This document shows, one piece after another, positions 33,794-42,430 of a stretch of 64,000 nt of DNA. The DNA lies in assembly GCA_944384985.1 (NCBI GenBank), contig CALWVM010000001.1, positions 186,001 to 250,000 on the forward strand, written 5' to 3'. The notes beneath the pieces are model-generated. The model did not search any database, had not been told where the DNA came from, and saw nothing but the letters and a program-made list of their open reading frames with translations. The position numbers and the translations under genes are program-made. Numbering within the stretch: position 1 is the stretch's first letter; the number at the start of each line of letters is the position of its first letter. This DNA is from an uncultured Clostridia bacterium (GTDB lineage: Bacteria > Bacillota > Clostridia > Oscillospirales > Acutalibacteraceae).

Positions 33794-34382
33794 TCTCAAA
33801 AAACGCGACGAATTGCAACGCATTCTCTCGCCTTTGGGCGTGCATGTCCTGACCGCCGACGAAGCGGGCGTGGACCTTTCCGACGTGGATGAGACAGGCA
33901 CGACCTTCCTCGAAAATGCGCTTTTGAAAGCCCGTTCGGGGTGCAAAGAGAGCGGTATGCCCTGCATTGCCGACGATTCCGGGCTTTGCGTGGACGCGCT
34001 CGACGGTGCGCCCGGCGTCTATTCCGCGCGCTTTGCCGGCGAGCACGGCAACGATAAAAAGAACAACGACAAGCTTTTGGGACTGCTCGAAAACGTCCCT
34101 GACGAAAAACGCACGGCGAAGTTCGTGAGCGCTGTGGCGTGCGTGTTCCCCGACGGGCGCGAATGCACCGTGGAGGGCGAATGTAAGGGCAAGATCGGCT
34201 ACGCGCCGAAGGGCGAGGGCGGCTTTGGCTACGACCCGCTGTTCTTTGTGGGCGAACGGTCGTTTGCCGAGCTTCTTCCCGAAGAAAAGGACGCTGTAAG
34301 CCACCGCGGCAACGCGCTGCGCGCGCTGGCGGACAAGCTGCCCGCTTATTTAGAGGATACGAAAGGAACCGAGACCCTATGA
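33768..34382 (+). CDS. rdgB: XTP/dITP diphosphatase (RdgB/HAM1 family)
   Basis: 204 residues. Starts with TTG at 33768, 9 bases after AAAAAGGAG, giving MDFLIATHNLKKRDELQRIL. Family motifs: ETGTTFLENALLKA, ADDSGLCVDALDGAPGVYSARFAGE and GGFGYDPLFF. Removes non-canonical purine triphosphates such as ITP from the nucleotide pool. It overlaps the ftsY tail by 26 bp and yhbY by four. Confidence 0.95.
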   Translation: MDFLIATHNLKKRDELQRILSPLGVHVLTADEAGVDLSDVDETGTTFLENALLKARSGCKESGMPCIADDSGLCVDALDGAPGVYSARFAGEHGNDKKNNDKLLGLLENVPDEKRTAKFVSAVACVFPDGRECTVEGECKGKIGYAPKGEGGFGYDPLFFVGERSFAELLPEEKDAVSHRGNALRALADKLPAYLEDTKGTETL

Positions 34383-34678
34383 CCGGAAAAGAACGCGCCG
34401 CACTGCGCGCGCAGGCCAATTCGCTTACGCCGCTCTTTCAGGTGGGCAAAGGGGGCGTTTCCCCGGCGCTTATCCGCCAGACGGACGACGCGCTCACCGC
34501 GCGAGAGCTCATCAAACTGAAAGTGCTGCTGGAGACCGCGCCCGCCCGCCCGCGGGATATCGCCGACGAGATCGCTGCCGCGACAAACGCCGAGGTCGTC
34601 TCCGTTGTGGGCGGCAGCATGGTGTTTTACCGGTACAGCGAAAAGCTGCACCAAAAAGAGAAGCAGAAAAGCAAATGA
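34379..34678 (+). CDS. yhbY: Ribosome assembly RNA-binding protein YhbY
   Basis: 99 residues, one CRS1-YhbY (CRM) domain: LRAQANSLTPLFQVGKGGVS, LIRQTDDALTARELIKLKVL and GGSMVFYRYSEK. Binds pre-50S particles. Overlaps rdgB by an ATGA and sits next to nadD, the standard Firmicute order. Confidence 0.95.
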   Translation: MTGKERAALRAQANSLTPLFQVGKGGVSPALIRQTDDALTARELIKLKVLLETAPARPRDIADEIAAATNAEVVSVVGGSMVFYRYSEKLHQKEKQKSK

Positions 34679-34689
34679 CGGGGGCGCCA

Positions 34690-35319
34690 ATGAAAATCGC
34701 TCTGTACGGCGGGACGTTCAACCCGCCGCATCTTGGGCATGTGCGGCTCTTGGAGGCCGCCTGCCGGGAGATCGCATTTGACAAGGTGCTCATTGTCCCC
34801 GACAAGCGCCCTGTCCACAAGATCTGTGAGGACTTGGCGCTCGACGAGGAACGGCTCGAAATGTGCCGCCTTGCTTTCTCCGATCCGCGCTATGAAGTCA
34901 GCCGCATGGAGATCGACCGCAAAAGCGACAGTTACACGGTGCTCACCGTGCGCGAGTTGGATGCCCGATACCCGCACGCGGAAATTTTTCTGCTGATGGG
35001 GTCGGATATGTTCCTTTCCTTCCACAAGTGGTACCATTACCGCGAGCTGTTAGAGCGCTGCACGCTGCTTGTCGCTGCGCGGCAAAATGCGGACGACCTG
35101 CAGGTCTTACGCAGCTATGCGTTTTCACGCTTGCGCATCTATATGCAGGGCCGCACCGCGCCGCACCTGCGGTTTCTCGACGCAGAGCCGCTGGAGATCA
35201 GTTCTTCTGCGCTTCGCGAGGCGATCCGAAGCGGGCGGGATACAAGCCGTTATCTGCCGCAAGGGGTGGCACACTATATTCAGGAAAAGGGATTGTATGG
35301 ATACCGAACGCAACGCTGA
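34690..35319 (+). CDS. nadD: Nicotinate-nucleotide adenylyltransferase
   Basis: 209 residues from ATG 34690 (MKIALYGGTFNPPHLGH); the ATG at 34675, overlapping the yhbY stop, would add five residues and is an equally possible start. The HxGH nucleotidyl-transferase motif is present, and ISSSALREAIRSG is the C-terminal ISSSxxR motif. Adenylates nicotinate mononucleotide in NAD synthesis. The last 23 bp overlap yqeK. Confidence 0.95.
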   Translation: MKIALYGGTFNPPHLGHVRLLEAACREIAFDKVLIVPDKRPVHKICEDLALDEERLEMCRLAFSDPRYEVSRMEIDRKSDSYTVLTVRELDARYPHAEIFLLMGSDMFLSFHKWYHYRELLERCTLLVAARQNADDLQVLRSYAFSRLRIYMQGRTAPHLRFLDAEPLEISSSALREAIRSGRDTSRYLPQGVAHYIQEKGLYGYRTQR

Positions 35320-35902
35320 ATTTTTGGAAGCGATCAAAGCCAAACTGAATCCGCAGCGGCTGCATCACTCGCTGTGCGTGGCCGAGTCCGCGCGCGAACT
35401 CGCAACGCAGTACGGCGCAGACGTCGAAAAAGCCTACACGGCGGGGCTCGTGCACGACATCATGAAAAACACCCCGCCCGACGATATGTTGAAATTCTTC
35501 CGGGACAATGGTATAATGCTCACAAAAACACAGCGCAAAAGCCCCAAAACGTGGCATGCGGTAGCGGGGGAAGCCTATTTGCGCAATGTGCTGCATGTGA
35601 CGGACGAAGAGATTTTGACGGCGGTGCGCTACCACACCACGGGGCGCGAAGGGATGACGAAGCTCGAAAAGGTCGTGTTCATTGCGGATTTCATTTCCGC
35701 CGACCGCGATTATCCCGGCGTCGAGCATATGCGCGAGACTGCCAAGCGCTCGCTGGAAGAAGCGATCGTCGAGGGGCTGCAATTCACCATCGCTGAACTT
35801 GTGGAAGCCGCCGCGCCCGTGGACCGCGACAGCATTGACGCTTACAATGACGCGGTGCTGGCTGTGCAAAGCAGAGGTCAGAAGTTAGAAAACAGAAATT
35901 AG
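35297..35902 (+). CDS. yqeK: YqeK-family HD-domain hydrolase (symmetrical Ap4A phosphatase)
   Basis: 201 residues from ATG 35297. HD-domain ligands are visible: LHHSLCVAESA, GLVHDIMKN, RKSPKTWHAVAGE, AVRYHTTGREGMT and VFIADFISADRD. Family members cleave Ap4A to ADP. Between nadD and rsfS, as usual. The last residues (QSRGQKLENRN) come from an intergenic repeat unit (AGAGGTCAGAAGTTAGA) that has replaced or extended the natural 3' end. Confidence 0.92.
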   Translation: MDTERNAEFLEAIKAKLNPQRLHHSLCVAESARELATQYGADVEKAYTAGLVHDIMKNTPPDDMLKFFRDNGIMLTKTQRKSPKTWHAVAGEAYLRNVLHVTDEEILTAVRYHTTGREGMTKLEKVVFIADFISADRDYPGVEHMRETAKRSLEEAIVEGLQFTIAELVEAAAPVDRDSIDAYNDAVLAVQSRGQKLENRN

Positions 35903-36167
35903 ATGCGGTACAGGTGGGTTTCACGCATTGCTGCGGCTACAATGAAATGATCCTCCCGTAGTGGCAGGCTTCCACGCCTGCCTGTAAGAAAGTTGGTTTT
36001 TGCAATCGGTTCAGTAGAAGGCGGAATTGCGGTTTTCATCATAGACGATAGGTGCTGCTGCGTCGCACTGTGCTGCGGCAGGCGTGGGAGCCTGCCACTA
36101 CGCGAACGCCCCGCCTTGCTTCTGACCATAGATTTTGATATACAACAGAAAGGATGAACCGCCTTAC
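35871..36167. repeat. Repeat-filled gap between yqeK and rsfS
   Basis: 35871-35905 is a CAGAGGTCAGAAGTTAGAAA-type tract overlapping the yqeK end. 35958-35982 and 36077-36101 are the two inverted arms of a REP-like pair (GTAGTGGCAGGC-ttccac-GCCTGCC and its mirror). No gene is seen. Confidence 0.75.
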
Positions 36168-36521
36168 ATGGAACCGAAGGCCATTCTTGAAAACGCCGTA
36201 AAAATATTGGATGCGAAAAAGGGTATGGATTTGACTGCTCTGGAGATCACGGAAGTCAGCTCTATTGCAGACTACTTCCTGCTTGTAACAGGCACGTCCA
36301 CCACGCATATCCGCGCGCTTGCCGAGGAGCTGGAAGAAAAGCTCGCAGAGCTCGGCGTGGAGCCCGACCACATTGAGGGCAAAAGCACGGGCTGGATCTT
36401 GCTCGACTACAAAAGCGTGGTCGTGCATGTGTTCACGCCCGCCGACCGTTCGCTGTTCGCGCTCGAAAAGCTCTGGGGAGACGCGAAGCCGGTCGATCTC
36501 TCCGCGTGGATAACCGCATAA
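36168..36521 (+). CDS. rsfS: Ribosome silencing factor RsfS
   Basis: 117 residues from ATG 36168. The whole protein is one RsfS/Iojap domain: GMDLTALEITEVSSIADYF, TGTSTTHIRALAEELEEKL and GWILLDYKSVVVHVF. It binds L14 and blocks subunit joining in starvation. An AAAGGA site sits somewhat far (about 13 bases) upstream. Follows yqeK across a repeat-rich gap of 265 bp. Confidence 0.96.
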   Translation: MEPKAILENAVKILDAKKGMDLTALEITEVSSIADYFLLVTGTSTTHIRALAEELEEKLAELGVEPDHIEGKSTGWILLDYKSVVVHVFTPADRSLFALEKLWGDAKPVDLSAWITA

Positions 36522-36568
36522 TTTATAAATAGTTAAAAATCATCTACCGCATAAAAAGGGTGAAAGCA

Positions 36569-38980
36569 ATGGAGTACAATTTTAAGGCTGTGGAGCCGAA
36601 ATGGCAGAAAAAATGGGAGGACGCGGGCGTGTTCCACGCCGTGGACAATTCCGATAAGCCGAAGTATTATGCGCTGGTCGAATTCCCGTACCCGTCGGGC
36701 GCGGGCATGCACGTCGGGCACATCAAGGCGTACAGCGGGCTGGAAGTCCTCTCGCGCAAGCGGCGGTTACAGGGCTACAACGTCCTGTTCCCCATCGGGT
36801 TTGACGCCTACGGCCTGCCGACGGAAAACTACGCCATCAAAACGGGCATCCACCCGCGCAAGGTGACCGACACGAACATTGCGAAATTCACCTCGCAGCT
36901 TAAAAAAGTCGGCTTCTCGTTCGACTGGACACGTGTCATTGACACGACCGAGGAAGGCTATTACAAATGGACGCAGTGGATCTTCTTGAAGATGTTCGAG
37001 CACGGCCTTGCGTTCCGTGACAAAACGCTCGTCAACTATTGCCCGTCGTGCAAGGTCGTCCTTTCCAACGAGGATTCCCAGGGCGGCAAGTGCGACATCT
37101 GCCACAGCGAAGTGGTGCAGAAATCGAAGGACGTCTGGTACCTGCGCATCACCGAATACGCCGACAAGCTGCTCGACGGCTTAAACCATGTGGACTACCT
37201 GCCGAACATCAAACAGCAGCAGGTCAACTGGATCGGCAAATCCCGCGGCGCGTTCGTGAATTTTGAAATAAGGGGCATTCCCGAAAAGCTGCGCATCTAC
37301 ACCACGCGCCCCGACACGCTGTTCGGCGTGACGTTTATGGTCATGGCGCCGGAGCATCCGCTCATCGACCAATATAAAGAGAAGATCGCCAACATGGACG
37401 CCGTGGAAGACTACCGCGCGGAATGCGCGAAAAAGACCGAATTCGAGCGCACACAGCTGGTTAAGGATAAGACCGGCGTGAAGCTCGAAGGCTTCACCGC
37501 CGTCAATCCCGTGAATGGGAAAGAGATCCCGATCTACATTTCCGACTATATCATGATGGGTTACGGCACGGGTGCGATCATGGCGGTGCCCGCGCACGAC
37601 CAGCGCGACTATGAATTTGCCAAAAAGTTCGGCATCGACATCATCGAAGTCATCCAAGGCGGCGACATCTCCAAGGAAGCCTACACGGGCGACGGCGAAA
37701 TGGTCAATTCCGGCTTCCTGAACGGTTTTACGAACAAGGCCGACTCCATTGCCAAAATGATCGAGTATCTGACCGAAAAGGGCATCGGCGAAGGCGGCGT
37801 GCAGTACAAGATGAAGGACTGGGCGTTCAACCGCCAGCGCTACTGGGGCGAACCGATCCCGATCGTCTACTGCCCGCACTGCGGCATGGTCCCCGTGCCG
37901 TATGAGGAACTGCCGCTGAAGCTCCCGAAGGTGGAGAACTTCGAGCCCGGCTCGGACGGCGAAAGCCCGCTTGCCAAAATCGACAGCTTTGTCAACTGCA
38001 AGTGCCCGAAATGCGGCGCAGACGCGAAGCGCGAGACCGACACCATGCCCCAGTGGGCGGGGTCGTCGTGGTACTATCTCCGCTATGTGGACCCGCACAA
38101 CGACAAGGCGTTAGCCGATTATGATAAACTGAAATACTGGATGCCCGTCGACTGGTACAACGGCGGCATGGAGCACGTTACCCGCCACCTGATCTATTCG
38201 CGGTTCTGGCACCGGTTCCTCTACGACATCGGCGTGGTGCCCTGCCCGGAACCGTACCAGAAGCGCACGGCGCAGGGGCTGATCTTAGGCCCCGACGGCG
38301 TGAAGATGTCGAAATCCCGCGGCAACGTCATCGACCCCAATGAGGTCGTGGAAAGCTACGGCGCGGACGTCCTGCGCACCTATGTGCTCTTTATGGGCGA
38401 CTATGAAAAGGCGGCGCCCTGGTCGGAAAACAGCGTCAAGGGCTGCAAGCGCTTCATCGACCGCGTGTGGAATTTGCAGACGATCCTGAAAGACGGCGAC
38501 GCGTATTCCGAAAAGCTCGAAAGCGCGTTCCATAAGACGATCAAAAAGGTCTCGGAGGACATTGAACAGCTCAAATACAACACGGCGATCGCCGCAATGA
38601 TGACGCTCCTCAATGCGATCTATGACGCCGGCAGCATCAACCGTGCGGAGCTGCGCACGTTCCTTCTGCTGCTCAACCCCTTTGCCCCGCACGTCACGGA
38701 GGAAATGTGGGAGACGCTCGGCTACGGCGAAATGCTCGCGAAAGACGGCGTTTGGCCGGACTTCGACGAAGCAAAGTGCGTGGATGCGACCATTGAGATC
38801 GCGGTGCAGGTCAACGGCAAGCTGCGTTCGAAGCTGACCGTTCCCGCGGACATTGCCGCCGCCGACGCCATCGCCGCGGCGAAAGCGGACGAAAAGACGC
38901 AGACGTTCTTAGACGGCAAAACCGTCGTCAAGGAGATCTATGTCCCCGGCAAGCTCGTGAACCTTGTTGTCAAGGGCTGA
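36569..38980 (+). CDS. leuS: Leucyl-tRNA synthetase
   Basis: 803 residues from ATG 36569 (AAAAAGGG 8 bases upstream). Class I motifs: FPYPSGAGMHVGHIKAY (HIGH) and GVKMSKSRGN (KMSKS). An editing CP1 domain lies in between (about 220-410, TTRPDTLFGVTFMVMAPEH) and an anticodon-binding domain is at the end. No T-box leader is evident in the 47 bp gap after rsfS. Confidence 0.98.
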   Translation: MEYNFKAVEPKWQKKWEDAGVFHAVDNSDKPKYYALVEFPYPSGAGMHVGHIKAYSGLEVLSRKRRLQGYNVLFPIGFDAYGLPTENYAIKTGIHPRKVTDTNIAKFTSQLKKVGFSFDWTRVIDTTEEGYYKWTQWIFLKMFEHGLAFRDKTLVNYCPSCKVVLSNEDSQGGKCDICHSEVVQKSKDVWYLRITEYADKLLDGLNHVDYLPNIKQQQVNWIGKSRGAFVNFEIRGIPEKLRIYTTRPDTLFGVTFMVMAPEHPLIDQYKEKIANMDAVEDYRAECAKKTEFERTQLVKDKTGVKLEGFTAVNPVNGKEIPIYISDYIMMGYGTGAIMAVPAHDQRDYEFAKKFGIDIIEVIQGGDISKEAYTGDGEMVNSGFLNGFTNKADSIAKMIEYLTEKGIGEGGVQYKMKDWAFNRQRYWGEPIPIVYCPHCGMVPVPYEELPLKLPKVENFEPGSDGESPLAKIDSFVNCKCPKCGADAKRETDTMPQWAGSSWYYLRYVDPHNDKALADYDKLKYWMPVDWYNGGMEHVTRHLIYSRFWHRFLYDIGVVPCPEPYQKRTAQGLILGPDGVKMSKSRGNVIDPNEVVESYGADVLRTYVLFMGDYEKAAPWSENSVKGCKRFIDRVWNLQTILKDGDAYSEKLESAFHKTIKKVSEDIEQLKYNTAIAAMMTLLNAIYDAGSINRAELRTFLLLLNPFAPHVTEEMWETLGYGEMLAKDGVWPDFDEAKCVDATIEIAVQVNGKLRSKLTVPADIAAADAIAAAKADEKTQTFLDGKTVVKEIYVPGKLVNLVVKG

Positions 38981-39093
38981 CGCGCCGAAAAATCATTTTT
39001 GCCGCAAGACGGAAGCGACAGCGATTTGCGCGGCTCGGCTTCCCTTGCAAAGGGATGTTGCCGCTTGCCGCGGCAGAAACGGAGAGAGGAACC

Positions 39094-39216
39094 ATGAAAA
39101 CCCTGCGTGACCGCGTGGAGGATATCTCCAACTACTTCCGCAACCGCCGCAGCTCCGACTTTTTCCTGCTGGTCGGCTCGCTGTTCGCGGCGCTGTTTCA
39201 GGGAAAAGCGAAGTAA
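39094..39216 (+). CDS. Small amphipathic protein (40 aa)
   Basis: MKTLRDRVEDISNYFRNRRS followed by a hydrophobic patch FFLLVGSLFAALFQGK. GGAGAGAGG precedes the ATG, and a terminator follows the stop at once. Could be a membrane-associated peptide. No known family recognised. Confidence 0.6.
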   Translation: MKTLRDRVEDISNYFRNRRSSDFFLLVGSLFAALFQGKAK

Positions 39217-39234
39217 ACGGATAGATAAAACGCC

Positions 39235-39266
39235 CGCCCGCATCCAAACGGATACGGGCGGTTTTT
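39235..39266 (+). terminator. Terminator after the 40 aa ORF
   Basis: CGCCCG-c-ATCC / GGAT-a-CGGGCG hairpin followed by gttttt. Confidence 0.88.
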
Positions 39267-39286
39267 GTCTCGCTTTTGCCGCACGA

Positions 39287-39315
39287 TTGCTTTTTTCGGG
39301 GAAACGGGTTACAAT
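39287..39315 (+). promoter_or_regulatory. Sigma-A-like promoter for the lipoprotein gene
   Basis: TTGCTT at 39287-39292, 17 bp spacer, TACAAT at 39310-39315. It lies inside the 5' part of the longest ORF and so rules out its first Met as the start. Confidence 0.65.
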
Positions 39316-39375
39316 GGGGCTGTGGTTGCCGTAGGCGGCAACCCGCGGCAAACTGCTTGCGAAGGGGATTTATAC

Positions 39376-40176
39376 ACGAAACGAAAAATTGTGCACCTTG
39401 CAGCCTTGGGGCTTGCGCTGCTTCTTTTTGCAACGGGCTGCGGGAAAAGCGGACTTTCGGAGATCCCGCCGACGGACATCGCCATGCAGACGGTTACGCA
39501 GGGAAGCCAAGGGGATGTGCTCACGCTCCGATTTCAAGTTCCAAACGATTGGACACTTAAATCTCCCGAGGCATACGCAATTTATGCCGTGAATGAGACG
39601 GCGTATCAGGAGGGCGAACGCTTCGCGGAAGAGACGCTTCCGTATGTGCTTGTCATTGAAAACTATAATTACATAGATGGGGATCCTGCAAGCCCTGTTT
39701 CAGACGACGCCAAGGCGGCGTTCCACGAACTGTTTCAGGGGGATCCGGAAAAATACAAAGCATATCTGAACGCGAATGTCGGCGCAGCGATTTTGGGGGA
39801 ACAGCTCGCGGATTCCGCCGGGCAATTTGATACACTTTCGCCGGGCGAAGCGGTGCAGGGCTATTTCGATTTGCTGACAACGTCGGCGGAACAGCAGAAT
39901 CAGGCGGAAGATGCAAACTATTTAACATCCTTTTCCTGTATGTATTATGACGGAAAAAACGGAAAGATCGCTGAAGTCCGATATACTTTTACGTATGAAG
40001 ACGCGACATACGGCGGGGTGTACTATATTCGTGAAGACATTCCGTATCAGGTCTGGGGCGGGTTTGACGAAACCGTTGCGCTCTCCTCCGGAGACGTTGC
40101 GTTGTATGTTGCGGATTCGCTGGAAGTGACCGAGCATTTTACGATGGAGGATGGGAAGATAGAAAAGGCGGAATGA
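39376..40176 (+). CDS. Lipoprotein of unknown function with a non-standard start (ACG)
   Basis: About 266 residues. The signal peptide KRKIVHLAALGLALLLFATGC carries a clear lipobox, so the protein is exported and lipid-anchored. No ATG/GTG/TTG lies at the right place: AAGGGG is 9 bases before ACG 39376, which sits exactly where a Met ahead of KRK would be expected; the in-frame GTG at 39391 would remove the positive charges. An ATG to ACG change, a true ACG start or a base error are possible. The mature part is acidic (SPEAYAIYAVNETAYQEGE..) with no known domain. Confidence 0.6.
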   Translation, partial: TKRKIVHLAALGLALLLFATGCGKSGLSEIPPTDIAMQTVTQGSQGDVLTLRFQVPNDWTLKSPEAYAIYAVNETAYQEGERFAEETLPYVLVIENYNYIDGDPASPVSDDAKAAFHELFQGDPEKYKAYLNANVGAAILGEQLADSAGQFDTLSPGEAVQGYFDLLTTSAEQQNQAEDANYLTSFSCMYYDGKNGKIAEVRYTFTYEDATYGGVYYIREDIPYQVWGGFDETVALSSGDVALYVADSLEVTEHFTMEDGKIEKAE

Positions 40177-40300
40177 AAGCTATCGCTTTTTTCTATGGAA
40201 GAGAAAGAAAAGGATAATATTTCTTTTCCTTCTACCGATGTCGATCAAAGGATCAACGGGAACACTGTAAAGCAGCACATAGGCTACAGGAGGGATAACC

Positions 40301-40905
40301 ATAAAAGAAGAGACAAAAGCGGCAAAGACACGGAAAACGAAGAAAGGGTGGATCGTCGTAGGGGCGTGGGCGGCATTTTTGGCGCTCTATTTCGGCTGAA
40401 CGCAATACTCGGGTTGTTTGACCTTAAGTTTGCACGCTATGTGACCTATGCCGTTTGTATCGTTGGGACGGTCTGGGCGTTGCTTTTGCTGCTTTACGCT
40501 GTTGGCTGGTTTTATGCAACCGCTATCGAAACAGATAAGTATCCGCTGAAGCGATTTGTGTGCGCGGCTTTGGGCGTGTTGCTGTCCCTGCTGTGGATTG
40601 CAGTATTGGGAAGCGGTTTTATATTTGCGGTTTTCGGAGTTTACCCGACACATATCGTGGAACGGGATGGAAAGAAGTATGTGGCGGAAGTGATGATTTT
40701 CTTAAGTACACGGTATGTGGAATATTATGATTACAAAAACATCTTCGTATGTGGGGAACAGGTGCGCATTAAAGAGGACTATTGTGATGGCACGGAAGAT
40801 CCGTTAAAAGAAGATACCCCTGTGTTAGAAGCTCTATATTATGATGAAAATGGGCGTTTGACCGACTGGTATGAGAATCCTGATGCATGGCAGTATCCGA
40901 GATGA
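40301..40905 (+). pseudogene. Decayed copy of the membrane protein at 42431 (ATA start, one-base deletion)
   Basis: AGGAGGG (40288-40294) is followed 6 bases later by ATA at 40301, then KEETKAAKTRKTKKGWIVVG and AAFLALYFG, and a TGA caused by loss of one G at about 40394 (TTCGG here, TTCGGG in the copy at 42431). After the shift the frame continues as NAILGLFDLKFARYVTYAVC and matches the other copy almost perfectly to about 40700. The apparent longer ORF from 40195 reads the first part in the wrong frame. The protein would have three transmembrane helices and an extracytoplasmic or cytoplasmic acidic tail. Confidence 0.65.
40367..40700 (+). repeat. Direct repeat of about 334 bp (also 42497-42831)
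   Basis: Near-identical DNA shared with 42497-42831 apart from a one-base gap near 40395 and a few substitutions. It covers the three transmembrane helices of the duplicated membrane protein; the sequence on either side differs. Confidence 0.9.
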
Positions 40906-40998
40906 GAAGGACAGGGGATGGCTCCTCGCACAAGCAACTTCTGGATTTTCTGTGCGCAGGACATAGAACCGCCCCCGGCCTTAGTGAGGAGGTCGTTT

Positions 40999-41784
40999 AT
41001 GGATCGTCGAAAATTAAAACCGCTCGGCTTTGCGGAATTGGCAGTGGGCGTGCTGTTTATCTTCGTCTTTTTTGCGTTTTGTGAACCGCACACGATGTCA
41101 GCGGAACTTGCCTTTGTGCTTTTGTATGTTCCGATTCTGCTCGTGTGGCCGCTTGTGGTCTGTCCGATTTTGGGCGTGCACCTGCGGGACGAGGAGGGCG
41201 TCACACGCAAAGAAAGTGTTGTGTTTCCTCTGCTTGTATTTTTGCGCGGTTGCATTTTGTTTGCCATCCCGGCTTTGCCGCTGCTCTTCCGGCGCCCGGC
41301 CCCGCTTTTAGCGCTTCTTATCTTTCTGCCCGCAGCGGTGGGGGCCTTGGCGTTCGGCGTGGGGCTTTGGGTACGCAGGCGCATTTTTACGCTGGAGATC
41401 TTCTTTATCTATGCTGCGGTGCTCGCGCTCTTATGGCTTCCGAGGCACCTGTATGCCATGTCGGAAAACAGGGACCTGCTGCTTGTGCACATGGTCGTTC
41501 TGTATTTCCCGCTCCTGATTTTGACACCGCTGGTGGCCTGCCCGGTTTTGGGACGAATCACACAGATGCGGTACGCGGTGACCGAAGCGAAAGACGCGGC
41601 GAAATATACGGGTATCGTGTTTGTGACGCTGCTTGCCGTGTGCGGCTTATCCGTAGAACCATCCGTCTTTTCCCGTCTGCTGTGGACGGATTACCGAATG
41701 AGCCTGCTTTTGTGCGTCCTGCTGCCCGCATTGGTCGGGGCGCTCACCTTCGGACTAACCGTCGCCCCGCCAAGGCAAAACTGA
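40999..41784 (+). CDS. Polytopic membrane protein, unknown function
   Basis: 261 residues from ATG 40999, preceded by GAGGAGG. About seven to eight hydrophobic helices. The sequence looks internally duplicated: VVCPILGVHLRDEEG in the first half and VACPVLGRITQM in the second, each after a run ending in LL.WPLV/LTPLV. No known family recognised. It lies between two lipoprotein genes and the two duplicated membrane genes, all in the same direction. Confidence 0.75.
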   Translation: MDRRKLKPLGFAELAVGVLFIFVFFAFCEPHTMSAELAFVLLYVPILLVWPLVVCPILGVHLRDEEGVTRKESVVFPLLVFLRGCILFAIPALPLLFRRPAPLLALLIFLPAAVGALAFGVGLWVRRRIFTLEIFFIYAAVLALLWLPRHLYAMSENRDLLLVHMVVLYFPLLILTPLVACPVLGRITQMRYAVTEAKDAAKYTGIVFVTLLAVCGLSVEPSVFSRLLWTDYRMSLLLCVLLPALVGALTFGLTVAPPRQN

Positions 41785-41856
41785 GCTCCTGCCGCCTTTT
41801 GCAACCGATATAGAAAAGCGATAAAAAACACAGCGCTAAAAACGGAGGGGATTCCC

Positions 41857-42384
41857 ATGCGCAGAAAAATGATTTGTGTTCTGTTGTGCATAGCTGTTTT
41901 ATGCGGTCTCAGTTCTTGCAAAGAAAAAGACGATTACCAGTGCCAGGGGCAGAACGCAGAGAAAATGATCGCCTTGTTTCAACAAGACCCCGAGATGTTT
42001 CAGGAGATTGCGGTTATATTTATAAACAACCGGGCGTTTTGGGAAAAGGCGAGACGATACGAAGACGATGTGCATGCGTTCCTCATGTCCCCGAACGAAA
42101 CAGAAAAAATGCATACATTTTCCGAAGACGAGCAGGCTGCTATCCGAACCTTTTTTGAAAAGACAACGCCTTATATGATTATAGTAAATGCGGAACCGTA
42201 TTTTGTGATCGATTATGTCAACGAAGAAAGGACTGCCGGATTTACGTTTGCTTATTATTACGGGGACAAGACGACCAAAACAGCCAGTGGTACAACGGAA
42301 TATGAAGATTGGGTTTCCCTATATAAACATAGATATACGGACTTTCGGGAGTTGGGAAATGATTGGTTCTTCTATGCCGCTTGA
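41857..42384 (+). CDS. Small lipoprotein, unknown function
   Basis: 175 residues. Signal peptide MRRKMICVLLCIAVLCGLSS followed by the lipobox Cys. The mature part is charged and helical at first (AEKMIALFQQDPEMFQEIAV), then beta-rich (YMIIVNAEPYFVIDYVNEE). Weak similarity in layout to the lipoprotein at 39376 (a similar FHELFQ/DPE helix and a two-strand end) suggests a shared family. GGAGGGG before the ATG. Confidence 0.7.
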   Translation: MRRKMICVLLCIAVLCGLSSCKEKDDYQCQGQNAEKMIALFQQDPEMFQEIAVIFINNRAFWEKARRYEDDVHAFLMSPNETEKMHTFSEDEQAAIRTFFEKTTPYMIIVNAEPYFVIDYVNEERTAGFTFAYYYGDKTTKTASGTTEYEDWVSLYKHRYTDFRELGNDWFFYAA

Positions 42385-42430
42385 CCTCGGCCGATTATAA
42401 AAAATACAGGCGCTGGAGGAAGGTGTAGCT

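Noticed and set aside
40195..40300. N-terminal 35 codons of the long ORF at 40195
   Set aside because: The homologous copy at 42431 shows the true 5' coding part lies in another frame from 40301; this start is an artefact of the frameshift.
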